Below are positions 24,711-33,214 of a stretch of DNA of 64,000 nucleotides, piece after piece (positions within the stretch are counted from its first letter, which is position 1; each line of letters starts with the position of its first letter). The position numbers were made by a program, and so were the translations under genes. The stretch is from positions 4,278,001 to 4,342,000 of the forward strand of contig NZ_CP110012.1 of assembly GCF_025947365.1 (NCBI RefSeq), written 5' to 3'. The DNA comes from Flavobacterium sp. N502540. GTDB taxonomy: Bacteria; Bacteroidota; Bacteroidia; Flavobacteriales; Flavobacteriaceae. The notes beneath the pieces were generated by a model. It ran no database searches. It had not been told where the DNA came from and was given only the letters and a program-made list of their open reading frames with translations.

Positions 24711-25094
24711 TTAGTTTTTTCTTTTTTTGAATCCATTAGGATACATAATAACGATTAAAACAATAATGAGTAAAAAGTTATATTCTGCACCATTTCTTCC
24801 ACCGCCTACAACAAACCAGCCTTCCTGAAAATGAACAAGGATTATTCCCATTATCAATATGAGGATAGTGACAAAACCAGCCGGTTTAACATATTTGTTA
24901 CTAAGCAGAAGAAAGGCTGCCGCTACATGGGACAGTTTGATAGACCAGGCCAGAAAAACGCCAAAAGGAGCGAAGCCAATCTGATTTAAATATAGATTTC
25001 CAAAATCATTGATTCCGTTATTAAACATTCCGAAAACAGAGTGGGTTAGGAGAATAATGGCGACCGCAGTTCTTAATAGTAAATTTCCATTCAT
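24711..25094 (-). CDS. DoxX family membrane protein
   Basis: A 127-aa protein with four hydrophobic segments (about residues 5-22, 43-63, 69-88 and 104-121). The box WFVVGGGRNGAEYNFLLI near the end is typical of DoxX/SURF4-like proteins in Bacteroidota. DoxX proteins are linked to redox or respiratory functions in some bacteria, but the role here is unknown. It sits alone, downstream of the ECF sigma/anti-sigma pair and separated from it by a terminator. Confidence 0.82.
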   Translation of the reverse strand: MNGNLLLRTAVAIILLTHSVFGMFNNGINDFGNLYLNQIGFAPFGVFLAWSIKLSHVAAAFLLLSNKYVKPAGFVTILILIMGIILVHFQEGWFVVGGGRNGAEYNFLLIIVLIVIMYPNGFKKRKN

Positions 25095-25125
25095 AATTTT
25101 TTAGTTATATTTCAAATTGAAAGTA

Positions 25126-25159
25126 ATAAAAAAACGCATATTGAACTGAATATGCGTTT
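25126..25159 (-). terminator. Intrinsic terminator after the anti-sigma gene
   Basis: An 11-bp stem (25132-25142 with 25149-25159, 6-nt loop) is followed on the minus strand by seven T. It lies 26 bp past the stop at 25185. Confidence 0.8.
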
Positions 25160-25184
25160 CTTAAGTGATAAGATGTATTGTGTT

Positions 25185-25973
25185 TTAGACTTTTCCTAAA
25201 GTATACAATTGTTCCATAGTCGGAGTCAGGCTTCCTCCGGCAGGTTCTAGTGTAATTCCAAAGGCCTCAGCCGAGTCGGTTTGATTAACAGCAAATATTT
25301 TTTGAGAGTTTCCTTCAAAATCGCTCAATAAACCAATACTCGTAGGCGTTAGTACAGGGCTTAATTTTAAAGCCCAAACCTGATACACCATTCCTTTTGG
25401 AGGTTTTGGTAAACCGGCAGCATCAATATACGTTGTTTTAGTTTCTTTGTTCCAGTACACTTTTGCAAAAGAACTTGGAGAAACGGCTTGTCCGCCAAGT
25501 GTTACACCCGTGTTTTTGATGTCTCTTACAATGGTCAGACTTTTTTCGGTTTGCTTGTTCTGCTGATCTAAGAAAGCGTAATCTTTTTCAATTTTGTTTT
25601 TCTCAGTGCCAACAGTAGCAATAGCTTCTTTCGTTTTTGTCAATTCCAGAGTTTGATATCCAAAGCCTAAAAGCAGTAACACTGCCGCAGCCCAGCCTAC
25701 ATATTGTGACCAGTTCGAAGCTGGTTTTATGTCGACTACTTTGCCGTGTTTCAACTCTAAACGGGCTTTTATCTTCTCAAAATTGGCTACCGAGTGAAAA
25801 GGAGAGAAACTTGACGATAAAGCTACAATAGCTTTTTCTATCGAAATAATTTCCTGATCAACTTCCGGGTTTTTCTTAGCCAGTTCGGCTATTTCCAGAT
25901 TTTCAGTTTCGGTCAATAAACCGTAAACGTATAGTTCCAGAATTCCTGATTCTATATACTCTTTTGCTTCCAT
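25185..25973 (-). CDS. Anti-sigma factor, RskA-like
   Basis: A 262-aa single-pass protein. Residues 1-80 are the cytoplasmic helical sigma-binding region (ESGILELYVYGLLTETENLE at the start), without the His-Cys zinc motif of ZAS proteins. TM is about 91-109 (VGWAAAVLLLLGFGYQTL). A coiled-coil follows (about 110-145), then the extracytoplasmic RskA domain with VYWNKETKTTYIDAAGLPKP, YQVWAL and the closing TLEPAGGSLTPTMEQLY. It overlaps the sigma gene by one base, so the two products are made together. It should hold the sigma factor inactive until an envelope signal is received. Confidence 0.9.
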   Translation of the reverse strand: MEAKEYIESGILELYVYGLLTETENLEIAELAKKNPEVDQEIISIEKAIVALSSSFSPFHSVANFEKIKARLELKHGKVVDIKPASNWSQYVGWAAAVLLLLGFGYQTLELTKTKEAIATVGTEKNKIEKDYAFLDQQNKQTEKSLTIVRDIKNTGVTLGGQAVSPSSFAKVYWNKETKTTYIDAAGLPKPPKGMVYQVWALKLSPVLTPTSIGLLSDFEGNSQKIFAVNQTDSAEAFGITLEPAGGSLTPTMEQLYTLGKV

Positions 25974-26503
25974 TATATTTTTAGATAATTTCTTAGGTCA
26001 TTAATACAGTTTCTGTTTTGCGTCTTGATAGTCCCCAATGGCATTGCCAATTCTTCTGAAGCTTCTTGTTGGGTATATCCTTTGAAAAATAATAAATCAA
26101 TAATCTCGATACATTTTGGTTTCAATTTTTTTACAAATTCTTGTATTCCAATAGTATCAATTCTATTAACGAGTTTATTACTGTCGTCTAACAGATTTAC
26201 GAAATTATCTGAAGAAAGGTTTTTTTGACTGTTATTAAAATTTTTAGATCTTAACTTATCAATGGAAGTATTCCTTGCAATATTGAGGATCCAGGTGTAA
26301 AATCGGCCTTTACTCTCATTATAAGAATCGATGTTTTTCCAGATTTTGACAAAAACTTCCTGTAAAACATCTTCTGCTTCTTCGCGGTTTTTTATGAGAA
26401 CATTAATAACAGAAAACAAACTTTTCGAGTACATATCGTACAAATGGGTAAAAGCTCGTTCGTCTTTCTTGTAAATTAAAACTAATAATTCTTCTTGACT
26501 CAT
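25973..26503 (-). CDS. ECF RNA polymerase sigma factor
   Basis: A 176-aa sigma-70 factor with region 2 at residues about 10-80 (HLYDMYSKSLFSVI and EEAEDVLQEVFVKIWKNID, then RFYTWILNIARNTSIDKLRS) and region 4 at about 115-170 (LLFFKGYTQQEASEELAMPL, GTIKTQNRNCINDLR). Regions 1 and 3 are missing, as expected for ECF. Its partner anti-sigma gene overlaps it. The regulon is not evident; the nearest possible targets are the DoxX gene and the secreted glutathione peroxidase, but no matching promoter was found. Confidence 0.93.
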   Translation of the reverse strand: MSQEELLVLIYKKDERAFTHLYDMYSKSLFSVINVLIKNREEAEDVLQEVFVKIWKNIDSYNESKGRFYTWILNIARNTSIDKLRSKNFNNSQKNLSSDNFVNLLDDSNKLVNRIDTIGIQEFVKKLKPKCIEIIDLLFFKGYTQQEASEELAMPLGTIKTQNRNCINDLRNYLKI

Positions 26504-26857
26504 AGGTAAGGTATTTTAAGTTGGAACAAAATTTTAAGAGACATTATGTTTAACCTGAGATAAAGATAATTTATTTTTTCGTGATTTTTTTAATTTTTTT
26601 AGTAGTCTTAAACCTAGGAAAATAGGGGGTTTGAAAAAAATATCACTTTTTTTTGATTTTTTTAAAACCAAAAGCAATCCAATTACGTAAATGCTATTAT
26701 AACATCGGATTTATATAGTCGTAAATAGCAAAAGCTTAGAAATGAAGAAGATTGAAACTTTTTAAAAGCATTTTTGCTTCAAAAATTGGTAATGAAAATT
26801 AATATTCAGAAGGAGTAAATCGTAAAGTAAGTCTTAATAAATAAAAATTTATTTGTC
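26504..26857. other. AT-rich divergent spacer upstream of the sigma gene
   Basis: About 350 bp without a plausible gene. It contains long A and T runs (for example around 26637-26670) and a small hairpin AAGCA-TTTT-TGCTT near 26766-26780. An AAGGAG-like motif near 26810 is followed directly by stop codons and no start. It probably holds the promoter of the sigma/anti-sigma pair, but I could not assign boxes with confidence. Confidence 0.4.
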
Positions 26858-27007
26858 ATGAATAGCTTAAATAAACTGAAAATACTGATTGTTGGTTTGA
26901 CTACAGTTTTGTCGCTGGCGGGATTCAGTAAAAATGATTTTCGTAAAGGACTTGTTCATAAGAATTCAGAGTTTGTAATAAATGATAATACATTATTTAG
27001 GAATTAG
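26858..27007 (+). CDS. Possible 49-aa exported peptide
   Basis: The plus strand encodes MNSLNKLKILIVGLTTVLSL then AGFSKNDFRKGLVHKN and on to a stop at 27007. Residues about 8-22 form a hydrophobic core after a Lys-containing N-terminus, as in a signal peptide or a single membrane anchor. A strong terminator at 27220 shows that a plus-strand transcript ends downstream, so the region is probably transcribed. There is no good ribosome binding site and I recognise no family. It may also be the remnant of a longer gene. Confidence 0.35.
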   Translation: MNSLNKLKILIVGLTTVLSLAGFSKNDFRKGLVHKNSEFVINDNTLFRN

Positions 27008-27219
27008 TAGATAAGTTGATGTCTTCGGACTTCCAAAAAAATGAAGGTAGTCCAACTCTTGCCCAGAATAAAAGATAAAAGCCATTAAAAAAGATACGCC
27101 TGAGGGATTGGAATTTTGAGATGTATGAGCACTAAAACCGGGGCATCAACTATTTTTAATATAACGATATAAAAAGGGAATAACAATTAATTCATGGTTT
27201 GATTTGTTTGTATGGGGGG
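27008..27219 (+). ncRNA. Untranslated transcript tail or small RNA candidate
   Basis: About 210 bp between the small reading frame and a strong intrinsic terminator. It has stops in all frames. An imperfect hairpin (GGACT at about 27029, AGTCC at about 27050) is present. It is either a long 3' leader of the 49-aa peptide message or an independent small RNA; sequence alone does not decide. Confidence 0.3.
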
Positions 27220-27257
27220 AAGCCTAACGTCTGATTAACGTTAGGCTTCATTTTTTT
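27220..27257 (+). terminator. Strong intrinsic terminator before the glutathione peroxidase gene
   Basis: A perfect 11-bp GC-containing stem (27220-27230 with 27238-27248, 7-nt loop) is followed by CA and a seven-T tract. No recognised gene ends just upstream, so it must close the 26858-27219 transcript. Confidence 0.87.
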
Positions 27258-27340
27258 ATTTAACGTATGTTTAGCAAAAAATAAAGAATCTAAAGTGATT
27301 TTGAGAAGAGAATTTAACTAATTTTATAAAAAAATAAACA

Positions 27341-27928
27341 ATGAAAAAAGTAGTATTTATAGCTTGTAGTATTGCCCTTTTGTTCGGTACTAAAATTCAG
27401 GCACAAACCAGTAAAGAGAAATTATCTAAAACGGATAAACCTATGACAAAAGAAACGATTTATCAATTTAAAGTAGAAGATTTATCAGGAGACACTTTTG
27501 ATTTTGCTTCGCTAAAAGGGAAAAAAGTGATGATTGTTAACACGGCATCAAAATGCGGTTTAACTCCTCAATACAAAGATCTTGAAGCAATTTACAAAGA
27601 GTATAAAGATAAAGGATTTGTAATTGTTGGTTTTCCTGCTAATAATTTTGCCGAGCAGGAACCAGGTACAAATAAAGAGATTGAAACCTTTTGCCAGCAA
27701 AATTATGGTGTAACTTTTCCAATGATGGATAAAGTTTCTGTAAAAGGAAGTGATATGTGTGAAGTGTACAAATTCTTAACACAAAAATCAAAAAACGGCT
27801 TGAAGGATTCTGAAGTAGAATGGAACTTCCAAAAATACCTGATTGATGAAAAAGGGGAGTTGGTAAAAGTGATTAAACCAAGAACGTTGCCAACAGATCC
27901 GGAAGTAATCAATTGGATCAAGAGCTAG
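27341..27928 (+). CDS. Exported glutathione peroxidase-like peroxidase
   Basis: A 195-aa protein with a signal peptide (MKKVVFIACSIALLFGTKIQAQ) and a thioredoxin-fold peroxidase domain. The active-site motif NTASKCGLTPQYKDLE has Cys rather than selenocysteine. The second signature GFPANNFAEQEPGTNKEI and the Trp motif VEWNFQKYLID complete the catalytic set. Such enzymes in bacteria usually use thioredoxin-like reductants rather than glutathione. The signal peptide places it in the periplasm, where it would reduce lipid or hydrogen peroxide. Confidence 0.92.
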   Translation: MKKVVFIACSIALLFGTKIQAQTSKEKLSKTDKPMTKETIYQFKVEDLSGDTFDFASLKGKKVMIVNTASKCGLTPQYKDLEAIYKEYKDKGFVIVGFPANNFAEQEPGTNKEIETFCQQNYGVTFPMMDKVSVKGSDMCEVYKFLTQKSKNGLKDSEVEWNFQKYLIDEKGELVKVIKPRTLPTDPEVINWIKS

Positions 27929-27952
27929 TTAAAGAATTAAAAATGCAAAATA

Positions 27953-27998
27953 AAACCACAAATCTGAATATTAAATTTAGGTTTGTGGTTTTTTTTAT
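27953..27998 (+). terminator. Intrinsic terminator after glutathione peroxidase
   Basis: AAACCACAAA (27953-27962) pairs with TTTGTGGTTT (27982-27991), followed by more T. The 19-nt loop can add weaker pairs. Confidence 0.82.
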
Positions 27999-28013
27999 AG
28001 AATTGCGTTAGAA

Positions 28014-28511
28014 CTATTGTAGTATCAGTTGCATAAAAACCAAATCGAGCCAATGATCAAATTTGTATCCCACCTCGCGAAGGGTTCCGGTTGCGACAAA
28101 CCCAAATTTTTCATGAAAGGCAATACTTCCGGCATTATCGGCATCAATTGCTCCAATCATTACGTGATACCCCTGTTCTTTAGCCAAACGAATGAGTTCT
28201 GACAGTAACTGAGATCCAATACCTTTTCCGATAACAGTATCTACCACATATACAGAATGTTCTACGGTGTATTGATACCCAATTTTCTCACGGAATTGTC
28301 CGTAACTCCCAAATCCTACTACTTCACCATCTAATTCAGCAATCACGATGGGCAGATTTTTAGCTTTTTTGTCTTCAAACCATTTCGTTTGAACTTCAAG
28401 AGTCTGAATTTCATAACTATAATTTGCAGTGGTATGCAGAATCGAATGGTTTACAATATTCAGAATCTTTTCTAAATCGTTTGTTGTTGCCGGTCTAAGG
28501 TTTAGGCTCAT
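28014..28511 (-). CDS. GNAT acetyltransferase, phosphinothricin acetyltransferase-like
   Basis: A 165-aa acetyltransferase. LRPATTNDLEKILNIVN opens the fold. The acetyl-CoA loop is DTVIGKGIGSQLLSELI near residues 85-101, followed by MIGAIDADNAGSIAFHEKFGF and the characteristic YKFDHWLDLVFMQ end of the PAT/Bar subgroup. Members acetylate amine groups of amino acids such as methionine sulfone or phosphinothricin. I choose the ATG at 28511 (MSLNLRPA), since the 12 upstream residues from 28547 are not typical of the fold. Confidence 0.87.
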   Translation of the reverse strand: MSLNLRPATTNDLEKILNIVNHSILHTTANYSYEIQTLEVQTKWFEDKKAKNLPIVIAELDGEVVGFGSYGQFREKIGYQYTVEHSVYVVDTVIGKGIGSQLLSELIRLAKEQGYHVMIGAIDADNAGSIAFHEKFGFVATGTLREVGYKFDHWLDLVFMQLILQ

Positions 28512-28594
28512 AGTTTTTGGGTATATGCGATGTGGTTTGGTTGTCAATGCATGGCAGTTATTTTAAACAAACAGCCGTATGATTCCTATAAGTA

Positions 28595-29773
28595 TTATTT
28601 AGTGTTTAGTTCTGCCAGTAAAGCGTCAACTTCTTTGGGATTCCAATTCATTTCTTTGGAGATTTCTTTTGCATCCTTAGCATATTGTAGAGCCAGTTTT
28701 TTCTCTTTTATTTTTTGGTAAAGCCTTGCCAAAAGTAGATTTCCATCGTACGAATCATTCAGTTCAATAGCATGTTTTACCCATACGATTGCTTTTTTTA
28801 AACTCTCGGTATCCGAAATATGCTTTAAATAAGTTTGTCCGATATCTTTCAGAGAACTGGCATCATTCCAGACTAACTTTTGTGCATTTTCGAGCGTAGT
28901 TTTTTTGTAAAATTGCCATTTTTCGGCTCGTTCTGCCAGAGTTAAGTCAAATTTAAAAACCAGTGAATCTACTTTTTGCAGGCGTATCGATTTTGCAATT
29001 TCTCTTTGTTTGTAATAGTTTGTAGTGTCTAAATTATCAACATACGGACGAAGCGATTCTGTGACTATATTTTCAATTTTACGATCGATACGACTTTGGG
29101 ACGCCACAGCAGCAAATTCCTTGTTATGACTTAATACATACTGAAATTCCCTCGATTTGATATCTGTAACCCCATTGGCAATCATTCGCCAGTTGGTTTC
29201 ACTAATTAATTGTGCATCAGATTGTGTATTGAGATAAATATGTGTTGGAATTGATAAGTCAGTACGGTCTTTTCCTTTTTTCAGCGTGTTCAAGTAGTTG
29301 AAAAATTTGTCGACATTAGAAGGATCAGCGAGAAATTCTTTTTCGAGGTAAGGCAATTGCAATTTTGGATTTAAGGCATTATTTACTTCCGTCATAAAAA
29401 CCTCCTTTTTTAATTCGCCTTTTAAAGCATACAAAAGGGTTTCGGCGGCGGGGTCTATAAATAAAAAGGAAGGTAACGATTTTGTATTGAATTTATTCTT
29501 AAGTGCAGTTCCTTCTTCTTTTTCAATATTTTTCCAGACACACACATAGTTCTTCTTTAGAAAATCGATCACAGCAGGATCACTAAAAACTTCTTTTTTC
29601 ATCAGATTGCAATGTGGGCACCAATCGGCATAAAGCATTAGAAAAACCGGTTTTCCTTGTGCTTTAGCATCATTCAAAGCAGTATTATAAGGCGTGTCAT
29701 CAGGAACAAATTGATTTTGAGCCGATGTAGTCTGTAGGGATATAAAAAGAAAGAATAAATAAAAGAAACGCAT
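28595..29773 (-). CDS. Exported thioredoxin-like protein
   Basis: A 392-aa protein with signal peptide ending TTSAQ/NQF. Residues about 28-130 form a thioredoxin fold of the thioredoxin_7/DUF255-like kind, with the redox motif ADWCPHCNLMKKEVF and the cis-Pro region SLPSFLFID. The remaining 260 residues are helical and resemble repeats with a final TPR-like stretch (NGNLLLARLYQKIKEKKLAL register). It probably performs thiol-disulfide exchange in the periplasm. It is monocistronic, back-to-back with menD. Confidence 0.85.
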   Translation of the reverse strand: MRFFYLFFLFISLQTTSAQNQFVPDDTPYNTALNDAKAQGKPVFLMLYADWCPHCNLMKKEVFSDPAVIDFLKKNYVCVWKNIEKEEGTALKNKFNTKSLPSFLFIDPAAETLLYALKGELKKEVFMTEVNNALNPKLQLPYLEKEFLADPSNVDKFFNYLNTLKKGKDRTDLSIPTHIYLNTQSDAQLISETNWRMIANGVTDIKSREFQYVLSHNKEFAAVASQSRIDRKIENIVTESLRPYVDNLDTTNYYKQREIAKSIRLQKVDSLVFKFDLTLAERAEKWQFYKKTTLENAQKLVWNDASSLKDIGQTYLKHISDTESLKKAIVWVKHAIELNDSYDGNLLLARLYQKIKEKKLALQYAKDAKEISKEMNWNPKEVDALLAELNTK

Positions 29774-29882
29774 AATCGGTTTGTTTTGGATAGAAATAAT
29801 CAGTTTTACAAATATATTCCCTTTTTCGGGAAACTCCTTTTAATATCTTCCTATTTATAAGTTAAATCCAATGCGAAGTTTG

Positions 29883-29890
29883 TAACTTTG
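29883..29890 (+). promoter_or_regulatory. Candidate -7 box for menD
   Basis: TAACTTTG matches TAnnTTTG and lies 63 bp before the menD ATG. The -33 region lacks a clear TTG, so this is tentative. Confidence 0.35.
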
Positions 29891-29952
29891 TGTGGTTAAA
29901 AAAAGAGTTTTATAACTGTAAGTCTCTTTTCAAAAAGTAATACACCATAAGA

Positions 29953-31617
29953 ATGATTTACCCCAAAATAGCGCTTGCACAAAGCATTATCGAAATTTGT
30001 TCAGGCAAAGGAATCACTAATATTATTATTTCTCCGGGATCAAGAAATGCTCCTCTAACGATAGGATTTGCTCAAAACCCTGATTTTAACTGTTACAGTA
30101 TTGCCGACGAGCGTTGTGCTGCTTTTTTTGCTTTAGGAATTGCTCAGCAAACCAAAATGCCTACCGCAGTGGTTTGTACTTCAGGCTCTGCCTTGTTAAA
30201 CTATTATCCGGCTGTAGCCGAAGCGTTTTACAGTCAGATTCCACTTATTGTTATTTCGGCAGATCGCCCGCAAAGCAAGATTGATATTGGCGACGGACAA
30301 ACGATTCGTCAGGAGAATGTTTTTCAGAACCATTCTGTTTATAATGCCAATTTGACTGAAGAAGCTTCAATAGAAAACGATTTAAAGATCAACGGAGCCA
30401 TAGAAGCAGCTATACTTCAAAAAGGACCTGTTCATATTAATGCTCCTTTTGAAGAACCTTTATACGAAACCGTTTCAGAACTTTCTGTAGCACCAAGAAT
30501 TACCCATTTAGAGAAAATTATCGGTGCAGGAACCATAGAAAATGAAGCAGAGACTGTTTCCATTTGGAATGCTTCAAAAAGAAAATTAGTTCTTATTGGA
30601 GGAATAAACGAAGCGAATTCTGTCGATAAAGAAATTCTGGAAAACTTCGCCAAAGATCCCTCAATTGTAGTACTTACGGAGACCACATCAAATTTGCATC
30701 ATCCGAGTTTTATTAATAGCATAGATACTTTAATTACGCCATTTGATGATGCTGATTTTAAAGATCTTGAACCGGAAGTATTAATTACTTTTGGAGGTAT
30801 GATTGTATCCAAACGTATCAAAGCCTTTTTACGAAAATACAAACCCGAACATCACTGGCATATAGATACTTTACGTGCTTATGATACCTTTAATGCTTTA
30901 ACGAAGCATTTTGTAATGGAACCTGATGCATTTTTCAAAGCGCTGCTTCCGAAGACAGAATTTGCAGCAAGCGATTATTTTTCTAAAATTGATCAGATTT
31001 ACGATTTAAGAAAAATCAGAAAAGAAGAATATCTGCGTAAAATTACATTTTCAGATTTTAAAGTATTTGAAAAAGTAATCGGATCACTTCCTAAAAACAG
31101 TCAGTTGCAAATTAGCAATAGTTCGGCCATTCGCTATGCACAGTTAATTGAAATTGATCCTTCAATCGAAGTTTATTGTAACCGTGGAACCAGCGGTATT
31201 GACGGAAGTACATCAACAGCAGTTGGTGCAGCAGTAGGAAACGATAAACAAACCGTTTTTATTACCGGAGATATTAGCTTTCTTTACGATAGCAATGCTT
31301 TATGGAATTCGTACATACCGGAAAATTTCAAAATTATTCTAATCAATAATGGAGGAGGGGGAATTTTTAGGATTCTTCCAGGCCATGAAGAAAAACCGGT
31401 TTTTAATACCTACTTCGAGACTTCACATCACTTGACAGCTGAGTATTTGGCCAAAATGTATAAGATGCATTATTTTGCAGCCACAGATGAGGAATCTTTA
31501 ACGGGAGGTATTAAGTCGCTTTATGCTACAAATAATGCTCCTTGTATTTTGGAAGTATTCACGCCAACTTTGGAGAATGATGTTATCTTAAAACAATATT
31601 TTAAAGAGTTGGTTTAG
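29953..31617 (+). CDS. menD: MenD, SEPHCHC synthase (menaquinone biosynthesis)
   Basis: A 554-aa thiamine diphosphate enzyme. N-terminal Pyr domain motifs include IIISPGSRNAPLTIGFAQ (residues about 24-41) and DERCAAFFALG with the conserved Glu. The C-terminal PP domain has GDISFLYDSNALWN and IILINNGGGGIFRILPG, the TPP/Mg binding signature of MenD. It adds the succinyl-semialdehyde unit from 2-oxoglutarate to isochorismate. Full length. The other men genes lie downstream on the same strand (menB 41602, menA 42532, menC 46046), separated by an accessory stretch. Confidence 0.96.
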   Translation: MIYPKIALAQSIIEICSGKGITNIIISPGSRNAPLTIGFAQNPDFNCYSIADERCAAFFALGIAQQTKMPTAVVCTSGSALLNYYPAVAEAFYSQIPLIVISADRPQSKIDIGDGQTIRQENVFQNHSVYNANLTEEASIENDLKINGAIEAAILQKGPVHINAPFEEPLYETVSELSVAPRITHLEKIIGAGTIENEAETVSIWNASKRKLVLIGGINEANSVDKEILENFAKDPSIVVLTETTSNLHHPSFINSIDTLITPFDDADFKDLEPEVLITFGGMIVSKRIKAFLRKYKPEHHWHIDTLRAYDTFNALTKHFVMEPDAFFKALLPKTEFAASDYFSKIDQIYDLRKIRKEEYLRKITFSDFKVFEKVIGSLPKNSQLQISNSSAIRYAQLIEIDPSIEVYCNRGTSGIDGSTSTAVGAAVGNDKQTVFITGDISFLYDSNALWNSYIPENFKIILINNGGGGIFRILPGHEEKPVFNTYFETSHHLTAEYLAKMYKMHYFAATDEESLTGGIKSLYATNNAPCILEVFTPTLENDVILKQYFKELV

Positions 31618-31635
31618 ACTCAAAACTATAAATTA

Positions 31636-31677
31636 CAAAAAAGACGCAAAGAGATAGATATCTTTGCGTCTTTTTTG
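31636..31677. terminator. Bidirectional intrinsic terminator after menD
   Basis: A perfect stem of 16-18 bp (31637-31652 with 31661-31676, loop GATAGATA) has A- and T-tracts on its two flanks. It lies between the convergent ends of menD and the M28 peptidase gene. Confidence 0.9.
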
Positions 31678-31698
31678 TGTTATGTATAGTAAGAGAAA

Positions 31699-33048
31699 TT
31701 AACGAATAGGAGCCGGAAATACCGGTAAACTTGCATGTCCTAAAGCATCAACGCTTTGTACGGCAAAAAAGTAATTGTCTTTAGAATAGGGGATTTCGGT
31801 CTTGGTTTCTTTTACAAAAAAAGTTTTCTCCCAATGAGACGATGAAGTTTCTCTCATTAAAATTTGGTAACCAAAAGGAGTTTGTCCCTCAGGTGCAGTC
31901 CAGGCTAAGGTAGAAGAATTGGAAAGTTCTTTTACTTCGATCCCCACATTTAAAGGTGCTTTCGGCGACCAGGCTAAATTAGCCAAAGTTGCTAAGTTCG
32001 AACAGGTATTTTTTCTCAAATAGTCAAAATCCATGAATTCAGCAAGATCACCGTATTGAATACCATTTTCAGTTCTTAAATCCTGATGCTGATGATTGAA
32101 ATTTTCATTCATTTCGCAGAAACGAACAGCAGTAAAGCCATTTTGACTGAAGGGAGTATGATCTCCGCCACGAAGAAAACGATCGTTTCGGTAAACCAAT
32201 TTTACTTTTAGCTGATCTACATACTGTTCCGTAACGGTTTTGATATAACGGGCTAATAATCTTGAAGGACTATCGTTATCACGGTTTGTTGCTTTGCGCA
32301 TCTTGGCTTCCTCTTCAGTTTCTGTAAACGGAATAGTTTCGCTAAATATCCTGATCTGTGTGTTATCTCTTAAATTTGTACCGCTTGAGAGGCTATTTCC
32401 AATCATATCATTGTTTAGCATAGCTACAATATTCCAGTTGGCTGCTTTGGCCAATTCTGCTAAGTGACGGGCACCGTAAAGCCCTTGTTCTTCACCGGTT
32501 ACGGCGACAAAAATTATAGTTGCAGGAAATGATCTTTTGCTCATTACTTTGGCCAGTTCAATAACCGCAGCAACACCGGAACCGTCATCATTAGCTCCCG
32601 GAGCATCAGATTTGACATTCATAACGTCTGAAACTCTCGAATCCAGATGTCCGCTAATGATAAGCACACGATTGTCGTTTGGATCGGTACCTTTTAAGGT
32701 CGCCATGACATTTCCGAGCTGGCTGTCTTTGGCGATTCGTTTTCCATCGGCTTTTACGTCAAAATAATCGATTTTAGAAGTTAGTCTCCCGCCAGATTCC
32801 AGAGCAAATTTATCAAACTCAGATTTTACCCATTGTTGTGCCGCGCCGATACCTCTGGTTTTACTTTTGGTATCGCTGAGTGTGTGTCTGGTACCGAACG
32901 AAACTAATTTATGAATAGTAGCTTCGAGATTTTCGGCTTTGATTTCGCTGATCATTTTTTTGATTTCAGGATCTTCTGTAATCTGTGAAGTGGCAATATG
33001 AGTAAAAAATAAGAAGGTAAAAATAGAATAGAAAATGGTCTTTTTCAT
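31699..33048 (-). CDS. Secreted M28 family zinc aminopeptidase with C-terminal Fn3-like domain
   Basis: A 449-aa exported peptidase with signal peptide ending HIATSQ/ITE. Zinc-binding motifs of M28 are in order: SGHLDSR (His), GANDDGSGVAA (bridging Asp), TGEEQGLYGAR (catalytic Glu), NNDMIGN (Asp) and GGDHTPF (His). Residues about 360-449 are a fibronectin type III-like tail (LSNSSTLAWTAPEGQTPFGY). The enzyme should remove N-terminal residues from peptides outside the cell or in the periplasm. Full length, single gene. Confidence 0.92.
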   Translation of the reverse strand: MKKTIFYSIFTFLFFTHIATSQITEDPEIKKMISEIKAENLEATIHKLVSFGTRHTLSDTKSKTRGIGAAQQWVKSEFDKFALESGGRLTSKIDYFDVKADGKRIAKDSQLGNVMATLKGTDPNDNRVLIISGHLDSRVSDVMNVKSDAPGANDDGSGVAAVIELAKVMSKRSFPATIIFVAVTGEEQGLYGARHLAELAKAANWNIVAMLNNDMIGNSLSSGTNLRDNTQIRIFSETIPFTETEEEAKMRKATNRDNDSPSRLLARYIKTVTEQYVDQLKVKLVYRNDRFLRGGDHTPFSQNGFTAVRFCEMNENFNHQHQDLRTENGIQYGDLAEFMDFDYLRKNTCSNLATLANLAWSPKAPLNVGIEVKELSNSSTLAWTAPEGQTPFGYQILMRETSSSHWEKTFFVKETKTEIPYSKDNYFFAVQSVDALGHASLPVFPAPIR

Positions 33049-33163
33049 TGGTTTTGGATTAATTATAGGTTTTCAAATGTAACCAAAAGGAATAAATTAG
33101 AATAAGATGCAGCTGCCTTTTTTTAATTAGAAACATTTTTAGGATTACCATTTTCAAACTTCG

Positions 33164-33171
33164 TACATTTG
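33164..33171 (+). promoter_or_regulatory. Candidate -7 box for the CvfB-like gene
   Basis: TACATTTG matches TAnnTTTG and is 44 bp upstream of the ATG at 33215. A TTG at the -33 distance is missing. Confidence 0.4.
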
Positions 33172-33214
33172 CAGCTCGAAACTTAGCTGCTTAACAGCTT
33201 AGAATTTTTAGCAT

